Part shown: positions 1-8,767 of the stretch, piece by piece
How positions within the stretch are numbered: position 1 is the first letter of the stretch
Layout: each line of letters begins with the position of its first letter
NCBI RefSeq assembly: GCF_000960995.1
Contig: NZ_CP009434.1
Location: 434,001 to 498,000, forward strand
Origin: Burkholderia glumae LMG 2196 = ATCC 33617
GTDB lineage: Bacteria > Pseudomonadota > Gammaproteobacteria > Burkholderiales > Burkholderiaceae
Direction: 5' to 3'
DNA: 64,000 bases
Translations under genes and position numbers: made by a program
Notes under the pieces: generated by a model
Seen by the model: the letters and a program-made list of their open reading frames with translations, nothing else
What the model was told of the DNA's origin: nothing
Database searches by the model: none

Positions 1-2
1 AC

Positions 3-170
3 CTGCTGACCGGCGACGCGGCGAACGCCGACCCGGTGTGCAGCAAGTCGCCCTATCACCCGGTGATCCTGCGCGCGCGCGACGCAGCCGTGCCGGCCCG
101 GCCCACCGTTTCCACCACGCATCCGCTGATCTTCCGCAATGCCAGAGAATCCCGCCGACTCAAGCCTTGA
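3..170 (+). CDS. C-terminal end of an unidentified protein (partial)
   Basis: Fifty-five codons of an open frame enter from the left edge and end at a TGA at 168-170. Nearly every codon ends in G or C, which matches real genes here, so I take this as the end of a gene. The peptide contains a CSKSPYHPVIL segment and ends in an Arg-rich tail. I do not recognise the family. It overlaps the start of the S9 peptidase gene by 32 bases, which suggests translational coupling. Confidence 0.55.
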   Translation: MLTGDAANADPVCSKSPYHPVILRARDAAVPARPTVSTTHPLIFRNARESRRLKP

Positions 171-2007
171 GCCCGTCCGCGACCACGGCGCGCCGCTCAC
201 GGCCGCAGCCGCCGTCGCCGCCGGCCGCGACTTCATCGAACTGAGCGCCGGCCCGTCCGGCGTGTTCTGGACCGAATACGACCCCGCCGACGCGATGTGC
301 CGGATCTGGCGTGCGCGCCACGGCTCGATCGAGCGCGTGAGCCCGGACGGCTTCAGCGCGCGCGGGCGCGTCTACGAGTACGGCGGCGGGGCGTTCTGCG
401 TGGCGGGCGACTGGGTGGCGTTCGTCAACGAGCGCGACCAGCGCATCTACCGCTTCTCCCCCGGCAGCGCCGCCGCGCCCGAGCCGCTGAGCGCCGAGGG
501 TTTGCGCTACGGCGACCTGCGCGCCTCGCACGGGCGGATCCTGGCCGTGGAGCAGGACGGCGAGACGCACCGGCTCGTGTCGATCGGCCTGCACGACGGC
601 AGGCGCGAGCTGCTCGCCGAGGGCGCCGATTTCTACGCGTCGCCGGTATCGAGCGCCGACGGTGCGCGGCTCGCCTGGATCGAATGGCAGCATCCGCACC
701 AGCCGTGGACGGCCACCCAGCTCGTGCTGCGCGAGACCGGGCCGGACGGGCGGCCGGCCGCGCCGCGCGTGGTGGCCGGGGCGGCGCACGACGAGGCGCT
801 GCAGCAGCCGGCCTTCGATCGCGACGGCCGGCTGGTCTGCCTGGGCGATCGCGGCAACTTCTGGCAGCCGTGGCGGCTCGAGGGCGAGCGCTTGGTGCCC
901 TTGCCGGCCGCGGCCGGCGACCATGCCGCCGCGCCGTGGCAGCTCGGCGCCCGCAGCTGGCTGCCGCTCGACGACGGCACCGTGTTCGCGAGCTGGTTCG
1001 ACGAGGGCTGGGGCCGGCTCGGCGTCTACGCGGCCGACGGCACGCTCACGCCGCTCGCGCCCGGCTACACCCTGTTTCACCATCTCGCCGCCGACGCGAC
1101 GCATCTGTACTGCGTGGCCGCCTCGCCCAACTGCCCGGCCGCGATCCTCGCGATCGACCGGCGCGATCATCGCGTCAGCGTGCTGCGGGAGGTGGCCGCG
1201 TCGATTCCGGCCGAGCGCATCACGCAGCCGCGCGCGCTGCGCTTCCCGAGCGGCGACGGCCAGGCCTATGGCTACCTGTACCTGCCCGATGCGGCGACCG
1301 AGGCCGGCGCGGGCGAGCCGCCGCCGGTGATCGTGTTCGCGCACGGCGGCCCGACCGCGGCGCTGTATCCGGTGTTCAGCCCGCGCCACGAGTACTGGGT
1401 GCAGCGCGGCTTCGCGATCGTGCTGCTCAACTATCGCGGCAGCACCGGCTATGGCCGCGCGTTCCGGCAGGCGCTGCACCTGGCCTGGGGCGTGGCCGAC
1501 GTCGACGACGCCTGCGCCGTGGTCGCCCACCTGGCCGGGCAGGGCCTCGTCGATGCGCGGCGCGCGTTCATCCGCGGCGGCAGCGCGGGCGGCTTTACCG
1601 TGCTCAACGCGCTGGCGTTGCGCGACGTGTTCCGTGGCGGCGCGAGCCTCTACGGCGTCAGCGACCCGTTGCAGCTCGACGCCCATACCCACAAGTTCGA
1701 GGCACGCTACCTGCGCTGGCTGATCGGCGATCCGGTGGCCGACCGAGAGCGCTATCTGGCGCGCACGCCGCTCGCGCATGCCGATGCGATCCGCGCGCCG
1801 GTGATCTTCTTCCAGGGCGAGCTCGACGTCGTGGTGACGCCGGACCAGACGCGCAGCATGGTCGCCGCGCTCAAGGCCAACGGCGTGCCCAACGAGGTCC
1901 ATTACTACGCCGACGAGCGGCACGGCTTTCGCCACGCCGCGAACCAGGCCCATGCGCTCGAAGCCGAGTACGCGTTCTACCGGCGCATCCTGGACGGGGA
2001 AATCTGA
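139..2007 (+). CDS. S9 family (prolyl oligopeptidase-like) serine peptidase
   Basis: A 622-residue protein with an N-terminal beta-propeller-like half (about residues 30-370) and a C-terminal alpha/beta-hydrolase domain (about 380-620). The catalytic triad is visible: the nucleophile Ser482 in GGSAGG, Asp563 in QGELDVVV and His595 in DERHGF. S9 enzymes of this layout (acylaminoacyl-peptidase/dipeptidyl-peptidase type) cleave short peptides, with the propeller limiting substrate size. No signal peptide is seen, so it is probably cytoplasmic. The start at 139 overlaps the preceding gene. The gene converges with a porin gene across a terminator hairpin. The exact substrate cannot be told from sequence. 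Confidence 0.93.
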   Translation: MPENPADSSLEPVRDHGAPLTAAAAVAAGRDFIELSAGPSGVFWTEYDPADAMCRIWRARHGSIERVSPDGFSARGRVYEYGGGAFCVAGDWVAFVNERDQRIYRFSPGSAAAPEPLSAEGLRYGDLRASHGRILAVEQDGETHRLVSIGLHDGRRELLAEGADFYASPVSSADGARLAWIEWQHPHQPWTATQLVLRETGPDGRPAAPRVVAGAAHDEALQQPAFDRDGRLVCLGDRGNFWQPWRLEGERLVPLPAAAGDHAAAPWQLGARSWLPLDDGTVFASWFDEGWGRLGVYAADGTLTPLAPGYTLFHHLAADATHLYCVAASPNCPAAILAIDRRDHRVSVLREVAASIPAERITQPRALRFPSGDGQAYGYLYLPDAATEAGAGEPPPVIVFAHGGPTAALYPVFSPRHEYWVQRGFAIVLLNYRGSTGYGRAFRQALHLAWGVADVDDACAVVAHLAGQGLVDARRAFIRGGSAGGFTVLNALALRDVFRGGASLYGVSDPLQLDAHTHKFEARYLRWLIGDPVADRERYLARTPLAHADAIRAPVIFFQGELDVVVTPDQTRSMVAALKANGVPNEVHYYADERHGFRHAANQAHALEAEYAFYRRILDGEI

Positions 2008-2069
2008 CCGGAGCGGAGGCGGCCGCGATCCCGGGCGATCCGGCCTGGGCGCGCGGCGCCGCCGCCATG

Positions 2070-2096
2070 AAAAAAGGCTGCCCGGGGGCAGCCTTT
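2070..2096 (-). terminator. Rho-independent terminator of the first porin gene
   Basis: Perfect 10-bp stem AAAGGCTGCC (2073-2082) / GGCAGCCTTT (2087-2096) with a 4-base loop. Read on the minus strand it is followed by six T. It lies between the convergent peptidase and porin genes and may act in both directions. Confidence 0.85.
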
Positions 2097-2127
2097 CGCG
2101 TCGGCGCAATTCGGCCGGGCGCGATGC

Positions 2128-3297
2128 TCAGAAGCGGTGACGCAGGCCCAGGTTGACGATCGTCTGCGAATTCGTGCCGGCGTAGCCATACGAACCGATC
2201 GATGCCTGCGCCGCGACCGCGCCGCCGGCGCCGTCGCTCGTCGTGCCGCTGGCGTGCTGGTAAGCCGCCGTCAGGTAGACGTCGGTGCGCTTGGACAGCG
2301 TGTAGTCCGCGCCCAGCGAGGCCTGGTGGTAGGTGGCCGAGGTGTCGCCGCCCGACTTCGTGTAGCTGTAGCCCACGCCCACCAGCAGGGCCGGCGTCGC
2401 CTGGTAGTTCAGGAAGCCCTGCCCGGTGTTGTAGTGCTCGTTGCGGCCGAACAGCGAGGCGCCGTCGCGGCGGTATTGCGCATTGCTGTAGCCCGCGCCG
2501 AGCGTGAACGCGCCGAACGCGTACTGGCCTGCCACGCGAGCGATGCCGAGCGAGTGGGCCGTCTGGTAGCCGAGGTTGATCGGGCCGTCGAACGTGCCGC
2601 CCGAGGTGCTGGTCCAGGTCGCGCGGCCTGCCGGGCCGGCTGCGCTGGCGGCCGAGTTGGCCGCGTAGAAGTAGCCGCCGGCCACGCTCAGCGGGCCGCC
2701 GTTGTATGCCACTGCCGCCGAGTACGACTGACCCGCGCTGGTCGTGCCTGCCACGCCGCCGAACGAGTACATCGCCTCGAACTGCACGCCGCCGAACACC
2801 GGCGAGGTGTACTTGACCGCGTTGTCGACACGGAAGCTGTTGTCGTAGTTGTCGACGTCGCCGGCCGTCGCGAATGTGCTGCCGAAGTAGTTGTCGGCCG
2901 TGATCGGCTGGATCAGGTCGATCAGCGGATCGTACTGACGGCCCAGCGTGACGGTGCCGAGGCGGTCGCTGGCCAGACCGACGAAAGCCTGACGGCCGAA
3001 TTCGCGGTTGCCCTGCCCCAGCTTGCCCGTGCTCGGATCGAAGCCGTTTTCCAATTGGAAGATCGCCTTCAGCCCGCCGCCGAGGTCTTCGCTACCCTTG
3101 ATGCCCCAGCGCGAACCGGCCAGGTTGCCGGCGCTGCTGTTGCCGAGCAGCCACGAGTTCTTGGCGCCGTCGGCGTGGTTGACGTACGTCAGCGACGTAT
3201 CGATCACGCCGTACAACGTCACGCTCGATTGCGCGTGTGCGGAACCCATCGCCGCGAGCGTCGCCAGGGAAACGATCGTCAATGCGCTGCGTTTCAT
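2128..3297 (-). CDS. Gram-negative porin (Burkholderia OmpC/OpcP-like)
   Basis: A 389-residue outer-membrane general porin. It has a clear signal peptide (MKRSALTIVSLATLAAMGSAHA, cut before QSSVTLYG), then the YGVIDTSLTY first strand typical of the family, many alternating beta strands, and a C-terminal GLRHRF ending in Phe, the usual sorting signal for the outer membrane. I chose the ATG at 3297 because an AGGAG box lies about 9 bases upstream; an in-frame ATG at 3306 lies within that box. It is paralogous to the porin at 4778-5938. Expected role: passive trimeric channel for small hydrophilic solutes. Confidence 0.95.
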   Translation of the reverse strand: MKRSALTIVSLATLAAMGSAHAQSSVTLYGVIDTSLTYVNHADGAKNSWLLGNSSAGNLAGSRWGIKGSEDLGGGLKAIFQLENGFDPSTGKLGQGNREFGRQAFVGLASDRLGTVTLGRQYDPLIDLIQPITADNYFGSTFATAGDVDNYDNSFRVDNAVKYTSPVFGGVQFEAMYSFGGVAGTTSAGQSYSAAVAYNGGPLSVAGGYFYAANSAASAAGPAGRATWTSTSGGTFDGPINLGYQTAHSLGIARVAGQYAFGAFTLGAGYSNAQYRRDGASLFGRNEHYNTGQGFLNYQATPALLVGVGYSYTKSGGDTSATYHQASLGADYTLSKRTDVYLTAAYQHASGTTSDGAGGAVAAQASIGSYGYAGTNSQTIVNLGLRHRF

Positions 3298-3396
3298 GTC
3301 TGCCATCTCCTGTTAACAGTGCTGTTGCGTGTGGTGGTTATGGAGCGATACGGAGACTAACCAGGCAGATTGGCTTCGGAAAAGTGAAATTCAGTC

Positions 3397-3416
3397 TTGT
3401 ATCTAAAACAATACAA
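3397..3416. promoter_or_regulatory. Dyad in the porin upstream region
   Basis: TTGTAT at 3397-3402 and its complement ATACAA at 3411-3416 are separated by 8 bases, about 100 bases upstream of the porin start in an AT-rich stretch. It may be an operator or part of the porin promoter. No regulator can be named. Confidence 0.3.
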
Positions 3417-3619
3417 ACGGATTACGCCAAATGCCGCGTGGCGAAAGCCGAATTCTTGTTCGATCCGATTGGAATAATCGAAAATCAGGGATGAATCGTC
3501 GATTTTTTTCTCGCGTCGGAAACAATGCTGCCCAAAGCTCGAGCGGCAAGCGTGGGTACGGCGATTGCTGAAGATCGTGCAATGATTATTTAACCAAATC
3601 GGATGAGTAAAAATACTCG

Positions 3620-3707
3620 ATGAATGCTAGTGTTCCCGCGCTCGTCCTCACACGCTGGTGGGTAGACGGACGAGTTCACGCTTGAGCGGCCTCGGCCGCT
3701 CTTTTTT
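3620..3707 (+). ncRNA. Candidate small RNA divergent from the porin gene
   Basis: No open frame explains a strong plus-strand terminator at 3684-3707 (stem GAGCGGCC/GGCCGCTC, then six T). Just upstream a second stem, CTCGTCC (3641-3647) with GGACGAG (3668-3674), would fold in the same transcript. Together they look like the 3' part of a short untranslated RNA read away from the porin gene. The 5' end is a guess and I see no convincing promoter. The alternative is a terminator for a transcript I cannot detect. Confidence 0.35.
3684..3707 (+). terminator. Rho-independent terminator without an upstream gene
   Basis: GAGCGGCC (3684-3691) pairs with GGCCGCTC (3694-3701) and is followed by TTTTTT. 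It is strong on the plus strand, yet there is no coding gene upstream on that strand for about 1.6 kb. Confidence 0.7.
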
Positions 3708-3855
3708 GTCTTTTGTATTTCGATTTACGCAATTCATTGTTTTGAATTTGAATCGATATCCACGCTAACGCCTGTCGGGTCTTGCGCCTCGCCGCCTGTC
3801 GGAGGGCCGCGGCGGCGGCCCCCGGACGCGATGTGTCTATCCAGGCGTGTGCGAA

Positions 3856-3891
3856 AGTGTCAGCCCGAGTGTCAGCCCAAGTGTCAGCCCG
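3856..3891. repeat. 12-bp tandem repeat, three copies
   Basis: AGTGTCAGCCCR is repeated head to tail at 3856-3867, 3868-3879 and 3880-3891, differing only in the last base. It lies about 170 bases upstream of the LysE-type gene. It could be a cluster of protein-binding sites or a slippage repeat. Confidence 0.6.
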
Positions 3892-4062
3892 AAGCGGCAT
3901 GACAGTCCGCCGGCGCGCTCACGCAGGCGTGCCTGTCGCGCACCGCGGCGCGCGCGAATAATCATCGCGTTGCCCGGCCGTTCACGGCTGCCGGCAAGCG
4001 TAGTCGCCTGCCGCCCGCGCGTTGTCTGCGTGCCGTTTCGCTCCTGATCGAAGATTGCCACG

Positions 4063-4701
4063 ATGTCCGTCACCACGCTGTCGAATCTCGGCGTCGCCTT
4101 TGCCGTCTGTCTGGTCGGCACGGCGTCGCCCGGCCCCGCGAACCTGTCGATCGCGAACGCGTCGATGCACTACGGCCGCAAGCCCGGCCTGGCGATGGCG
4201 GCCGGCGTGATGAGCGGCTCGCTCTGCTGGGGCGTGACGGCGGCGGCCGGCATGTCGGCGCTGCTGGCCACCTACCGGCAATGGCTGATCGGCCTCAAGG
4301 TGCTCGGCGCGCTTTATCTGCTGTGGCTAGCCTTCAAGGCGGTGCGCGGCGCCGGTGCGTCGCGCGAGCCGCTCGCGGCGGCCGCGCCGGCGCGGCGCGA
4401 GCGGCTTGGCCGGTTCTACCTGCAGGGGCTCGGCATCCACCTGACCAACCCGAAGGCGATTCTCACCTGGCTGACCGTCACGTCGCTGGGGCTGTCGCCG
4501 CATGCGCCGGCCTGGGCGAGCTTCGTGCTGGTGGGCTGCTGCGCGCTGCTCGGCGCCGGCGTGTTCGCCGGCTACGCGCTGGCGTTCTCGGCGCGCGCGG
4601 CCGGCCCGTTGTTCGCCCGCACGCGCAAGGCGTTCGGACTGTTCTGCGGCGGTTTCTACTGCCTGATCGCGGCCGGCTTCATCCGCTCGCTGCGCTCCTG
4701 A
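4063..4701 (+). CDS. LysE family amino-acid/metabolite exporter
   Basis: A 212-residue inner-membrane protein with about six hydrophobic segments. The N-terminal segment holds the family signature around TASPGPANLSIANASMHYG (about residues 24-42), and ITNPKA-like LTNPKAILTW appears near residue 130. LysE/RhtB proteins export amino acids such as lysine, threonine or homoserine lactone, driven by the proton gradient; the substrate here is unknown. The gene stands alone between two porin genes of opposite strand and converges with the second one over a terminator. No adjacent LysR-type regulator is seen. Confidence 0.9.
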   Translation: MSVTTLSNLGVAFAVCLVGTASPGPANLSIANASMHYGRKPGLAMAAGVMSGSLCWGVTAAAGMSALLATYRQWLIGLKVLGALYLLWLAFKAVRGAGASREPLAAAAPARRERLGRFYLQGLGIHLTNPKAILTWLTVTSLGLSPHAPAWASFVLVGCCALLGAGVFAGYALAFSARAAGPLFARTRKAFGLFCGGFYCLIAAGFIRSLRS

Positions 4702-4733
4702 GGCCGCGGCGGCGCGCCCGGCGTCGATGAACG

Positions 4734-4753
4734 AGGCTGCCCGCGGGCAGCCT
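4734..4753. terminator. Terminator hairpin between the LysE gene and the second porin
   Basis: Perfect 10-bp palindromic stem AGGCTGCCCG (4734-4743) / CGGGCAGCCT (4744-4753). The core AGGCTGCC/GGCAGCCT is shared with the terminator after the first porin. There is little T tract on either strand. Confidence 0.65.
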
Positions 4754-4777
4754 TGCCGTCGGGCCGGGACGGCCGGC

Positions 4778-5938
4778 TCAGAACGTGTGGCGCATGCCGA
4801 GGTTCACGATGGTCTGCGAACTCGTGCCGGCATAGCCATACGAACCGATCGAGGCCTGCGCCGCTGCCGTGCCGCCCGCGCCGTCGCTCGTAGTGCCGCT
4901 CGCGTGCTGGTACGCGGCGATCACATAGAGCGCGGTGCGCTGGGACAGCGAATAGGTCCCGCCCAGTGACACCTGGTGATAGGTGGCCGAGCTGTCGCCG
5001 CCCGACTTCGTGTAGCTGTAGCCCACCCCCATCACGATCGACGGGCTCGCCTGGTAGTTCACGAAGCCCTGCGCGGTATCGTAGTGCTCGTTCTCGCCGA
5101 ACCGCGAGGCGCCGTCGCGCCGGTATTGCGCGTTGCTGTAGCCGGCGCCCAGCGTGAACCGGCCGAACAGGTAGCGGCCCGCCACGCGCGCGATGCCGAG
5201 CGAGTGCGCGCTGCGGTAGCCGAGGTTGATCGGGCCGTCGAAGGTGCCGTCGGAACTGCTCGACCAGCCGTCGCGCGGGCCGAAGTCGCTCGCGGCATTG
5301 GTCGCGTGGTAGTAGCCGCCCGCCAGGCTCAGCGGGCCGCCGCTGTAGACCATCGCCGCCGAGTACGATTGCCCCGAGCCCATGGAGCCTGCCACGCCGC
5401 CGAACGAATACATGATCGCGAAGCGCACGCCGTCGAGCACGGGCGAGGTGTACTTGACCGAGCGGTCGACATGGAAGCTGTCGTCGTAGTTGTCGACGTC
5501 GCCGGCCGTCGCGAACGCGCCGCCGAACACGCTGTCCTCGGTGATCGGCTGGATCAGGTCGGTCAGCGGATCGTACTGGCGGCCCAGCGTGACGCCGCCG
5601 AGGCGCTCGTGCGCGAGGCCGACGAAGGCTTGCCGGCCGAATTCCCGGCCGCCCTGGCCGAGCTTGCCGTTGCTCGGATCGAAGCCGCTTTCCAACTGGA
5701 AGACCGCCGTCAGGCCGCCGCCGAGCGCCTCGCTGCCCTTGATGCCCCATTGCGAGCCGCCCAGGTTGCCGGTGCTGCTGTTGCCGACCAGCCAGGCATT
5801 CTTGTCGCCCGCGCCGTGGCTGAGATAGGTCAGCGAGGTATCGATCAAGCCATAGAGCGTCACGCTCGATTGCGCATGCGCGGACCCCGTGATCGCGAGC
5901 GACGCCAGCGAGAGGATCGTCAAGGCACTACGTTTCAT
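4778..5938 (-). CDS. Gram-negative porin, paralogue of the 2128-3297 porin
   Basis: A 386-residue porin with the signal peptide MKRSALTILSLASLAITGSAHA and mature start QSSVTLYGLIDTSLTY. It ends in GMRHTF with a terminal Phe. It can be aligned end to end with the porin at 2128-3297; differences cluster in short loop-like stretches, as expected for surface loops. The start at 5938 has GGGAGAA 6 bases upstream. The two porins share orientation and a related terminator, so a segmental duplication is likely. Role: trimeric diffusion channel in the outer membrane. Confidence 0.95.
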   Translation of the reverse strand: MKRSALTILSLASLAITGSAHAQSSVTLYGLIDTSLTYLSHGAGDKNAWLVGNSSTGNLGGSQWGIKGSEALGGGLTAVFQLESGFDPSNGKLGQGGREFGRQAFVGLAHERLGGVTLGRQYDPLTDLIQPITEDSVFGGAFATAGDVDNYDDSFHVDRSVKYTSPVLDGVRFAIMYSFGGVAGSMGSGQSYSAAMVYSGGPLSLAGGYYHATNAASDFGPRDGWSSSSDGTFDGPINLGYRSAHSLGIARVAGRYLFGRFTLGAGYSNAQYRRDGASRFGENEHYDTAQGFVNYQASPSIVMGVGYSYTKSGGDSSATYHQVSLGGTYSLSQRTALYVIAAYQHASGTTSDGAGGTAAAQASIGSYGYAGTSSQTIVNLGMRHTF

Positions 5939-6680
5939 GTCATTTTCTCCCTGTTGAGACCTGCTTGAATCGGACCCCGAGCGAAGCGCCGCGCGCCGCC
6001 CGGCATGGCGGCGCTGATAAGCATTGCGCGATCCGCTGGTTGGGCACGCCGCGGCGATTGCGATCCGGACATGGCGGCTTGCTCGCCGACCGGGTCGAAG
6101 GGCGCGCGCGTGAGCCGGGTACGCGCTTACGGCGGGTACCCGGGCATCGGCATCACCCTCTTGAGCTTGGCTGTCGGCGACCGTCGGGAGCGGCGCCGCC
6201 GATCCTGGCGGATTCCGTCCGGATGGCTGGGGCGCGTCGCGAATCAGGGCGCAAGAATGCGGAAGAATCTGGAGGCCGAACGATAGGCGGGCTCCATTGG
6301 AACACCAGGCCGCGCGTTGCGACATGACGCATCGCAAGCCCCTGCGGGCGCGGTTCCCATGCCGTGACGCGACAAGGTTGCGCATGCAACCTTGCTTTTG
6401 GGGCGGCCGTCGCGCTGCGGCCGCTGCGGGAAATCACGAGCGGGCTCGGCGGCCAGAACGGGCGAGGTCCGGCACGCGCGCGCACGTCGCGCGGCCGCTG
6501 CCCTCTCGCTAACCCCTACGCGTTGCTACGTAGCGCGGATACGTAGTTGTCCGCTTGTAAGCTCGATAGCGAAAGCGAACAATATGCGGCAGTGTTGTGC
6601 TGTGGTAAACGGCGCACTCACGCCCAGCCTGTTCGCGCGGCCGCCCGCCGCGACGATACCGACAATAGCCAGGAGACACC
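5939..6680. other. Non-coding gap upstream of porin 2 and cstA
   Basis: About 740 bases between divergently read genes. I see no gene with convincing codon use. It holds a 9-bp hairpin at 6373-6394 and presumably both promoters. The last part (6520-6560) contains a TACGTAG motif twice. Confidence 0.5.
6373..6394. repeat. Perfect 9-bp inverted repeat
   Basis: CAAGGTTGC (6373-6381), loop GCAT, GCAACCTTG (6386-6394), followed by CTTTTG. It could be a weak terminator or an operator about 290 bases upstream of cstA. Confidence 0.5.
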
Positions 6681-8759
6681 ATGAATCGGGCTTCCGCAAC
6701 CTTGCTCTGGATCGCGGTCGCGCTGCTCGGCGCGTTCGCGTTCGGCACGATCGCGCTCGCGCACGGCGAGCGCGTCAGCGCGCTGTGGATCGTGATCGCC
6801 GCGGTCTGCGTCTATCTGATCGCCTATCGCTTCTACAGCCGCTTCATCGCGAACCATGTGCTGCAGCTCGACGGGCAGCGCATGACGCCCGCGGTCAAGT
6901 ACAACGACGGTCTCGACTACGTGCCCACCAACCGCTTCGTGCTGTTCGGCCATCACTTCGCCGCGATCGCCGGCGCGGGGCCGCTGGTCGGGCCGGTGCT
7001 CGCCGCGCAGATGGGCTTCACGCCCGGCATGCTGTGGATCCTGGCCGGCGTGGTGTTCGCCGGCGCGGTGCAGGACTTCATCGTGCTGTTCGTCTCGACG
7101 CGCCGCGACGGCCGCTCGCTCGGCGATCTGGTGAAGATGGAGCTCGGCACGGTGCCGGGCGTGATCGCGCTGTTCGGCGCGTTCCTGATCATGGTGATCA
7201 TCCTCGCGGTGCTCGCGCTGATCGTCGTGAAGGCGCTGACCAATTCGCCGTGGGGCACCTTCACGGTGGCCGCGACGATCCCGATCGCGATCCTGATGGG
7301 CGTCTATACGCGCTACATCCGCCCGGGCCGCATCGGCGAGGTGTCGATCATCGGCTTCGTGCTGCTGATGGCCTCGATCGCCTACGGCCAGCACGTTCAC
7401 GATTCGCCGGCGCTGGCCGCCTGGTTCACGTTTACCGGCACGCAGCTGACCTGGATCCTGATCGGCTACGGCTTCGTCGCCTCGGTGCTGCCGGTGTGGC
7501 TGCTGCTCGCGCCGCGCGATTACCTGTCCACCTTCCTGAAGGTCGGCACCATCGTCGGCCTGGCGATCGGCATCCTGGTGGTGGCGCCGGAGCTGAAGAT
7601 GCCGTCGCTGACGAAGTTCGTCGACGGCAGCGGCCCGGTATGGGCCGGCAACCTGTTCCCGTTCCTGTTCATCACGATCGCGTGCGGCGCCGTGTCGGGC
7701 TTCCATGCGCTGATCTCGTCGGGCACCACGCCCAAGCTGCTCGACAACGAAAGGAACGCGCGCTTCATCGGCTACGGCGCGATGCTGATGGAATCGTTCG
7801 TCGCGATCATGGCGCTGGTGGCCGCCTGCGTGATCGAGCCGGGCATCTACTTCGCGATGAACGCGCCGGCGGCCGTGCTCGGCTCGACGCCCGAGGCGGT
7901 CGCGCAGACCGTCACGCAATGGGGCTTCATGCTGACGCCCGACATGCTCACGCAGACCGCGCAGGCGGTGGGCGAGACCACCATCATCGCGCGCGCCGGC
8001 GGCGCGCCCACGCTGGCGGTGGGCATGGCGCAGATCCTGCACCAGGTGATCGGCGGCCCGGCGATGATGGCGTTCTGGTATCACTTCGCGATCCTGTTCG
8101 AGGCGCTGTTCATCCTGACGGCCGTGGACGCCGGCACGCGCGCGGGCCGCTTCATGCTGCAGGACCTGCTCGGCACCTTCCACCCGGCGCTCAAGCGCAC
8201 CGAGTCGCTGCCGGCCAACCTCGTCGCCACCGCGCTCTGCGTGGCCGCCTGGGGCTACTTCCTCTATCAGGGCGTGGTCGATCCGCTCGGCGGCATCAAC
8301 ACGCTCTGGCCGCTGTTCGGGATTTCTAACCAGATGCTCGCGGCGATCGCGCTGATGCTCGGCACCGTGGTGCTGTTCAAGATGAAGCGCGAGCGCTACG
8401 CCTGGGTGACGCTCGTGCCCACCGTCTGGCTGCTGATCTGCACGCTCACGGCCGGCTGGCAGAAGATCTTCGACGCCAACCCGAAGATCGGCTTCCTCTC
8501 GCACGCGGCGAAGCTGCAGGCGGCCGTGGACGGCGGCAAGGTGCTCGCGCCGGCCAAGTCGCTCGGGCAGATGCAGCGGATCATCTTCAACGATCATGTC
8601 GACGCCGCGCTGGCGGGCCTCTTCATGTTCGTGGTGGCGAGCATTGCCGTGTACGGCGTGCTGGCCGTGCTGCGCGCGCGCCGCACCGCGCAGCCGACCA
8701 CGCGCGAGACGCCCTATGAGCCGATGCCGGCCGGCCAGGCGCTCGGCAGCGGGCGCTGA
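6681..8759 (+). CDS. cstA: CstA/BtsT-type pyruvate (peptide) transporter
   Basis: A 692-residue inner-membrane protein with many transmembrane segments, colinear with the carbon starvation protein CstA family. Typical stretches are the N-terminal helix pair, then the DGLDYVPTNRFVLFGHHFAAIAGAGPLVGP region (residues ~75-105), GFHALISSGTTPK and FGISNQMLAA. Members import pyruvate (BtsT, CstA) and were earlier linked to peptide uptake during carbon starvation. AGGAG sits just upstream of the start. The small YbdD-like gene follows after 8 bases, the arrangement known from enterobacteria, so both are probably one operon. No LytS/LytR-type sensor system is adjacent. Confidence 0.96.
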   Translation: MNRASATLLWIAVALLGAFAFGTIALAHGERVSALWIVIAAVCVYLIAYRFYSRFIANHVLQLDGQRMTPAVKYNDGLDYVPTNRFVLFGHHFAAIAGAGPLVGPVLAAQMGFTPGMLWILAGVVFAGAVQDFIVLFVSTRRDGRSLGDLVKMELGTVPGVIALFGAFLIMVIILAVLALIVVKALTNSPWGTFTVAATIPIAILMGVYTRYIRPGRIGEVSIIGFVLLMASIAYGQHVHDSPALAAWFTFTGTQLTWILIGYGFVASVLPVWLLLAPRDYLSTFLKVGTIVGLAIGILVVAPELKMPSLTKFVDGSGPVWAGNLFPFLFITIACGAVSGFHALISSGTTPKLLDNERNARFIGYGAMLMESFVAIMALVAACVIEPGIYFAMNAPAAVLGSTPEAVAQTVTQWGFMLTPDMLTQTAQAVGETTIIARAGGAPTLAVGMAQILHQVIGGPAMMAFWYHFAILFEALFILTAVDAGTRAGRFMLQDLLGTFHPALKRTESLPANLVATALCVAAWGYFLYQGVVDPLGGINTLWPLFGISNQMLAAIALMLGTVVLFKMKRERYAWVTLVPTVWLLICTLTAGWQKIFDANPKIGFLSHAAKLQAAVDGGKVLAPAKSLGQMQRIIFNDHVDAALAGLFMFVVASIAVYGVLAVLRARRTAQPTTRETPYEPMPAGQALGSGR

Positions 8760-8767
8760 GCGGGGCC

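Noticed and set aside
160..2109. Long minus-strand frame opposite the S9 peptidase gene (and similar long antisense frames opposite porins, cstA, hpnH/ispH and the GGDEF-EAL gene)
   Set aside because: Compositions are Arg/Ala/Pro-rich with no motifs, as expected for antisense of high-GC genes; the opposite strand carries a clear family.
3676..4121. Small minus-strand frames upstream of the LysE-type gene
   Set aside because: They cross the 12-bp tandem repeats and the terminator and have poor codon use; not supported as genes.
6597..8329. Plus-strand alternative frame overlapping cstA
   Set aside because: Arg/Ala/Gly-rich shadow of cstA without motifs.
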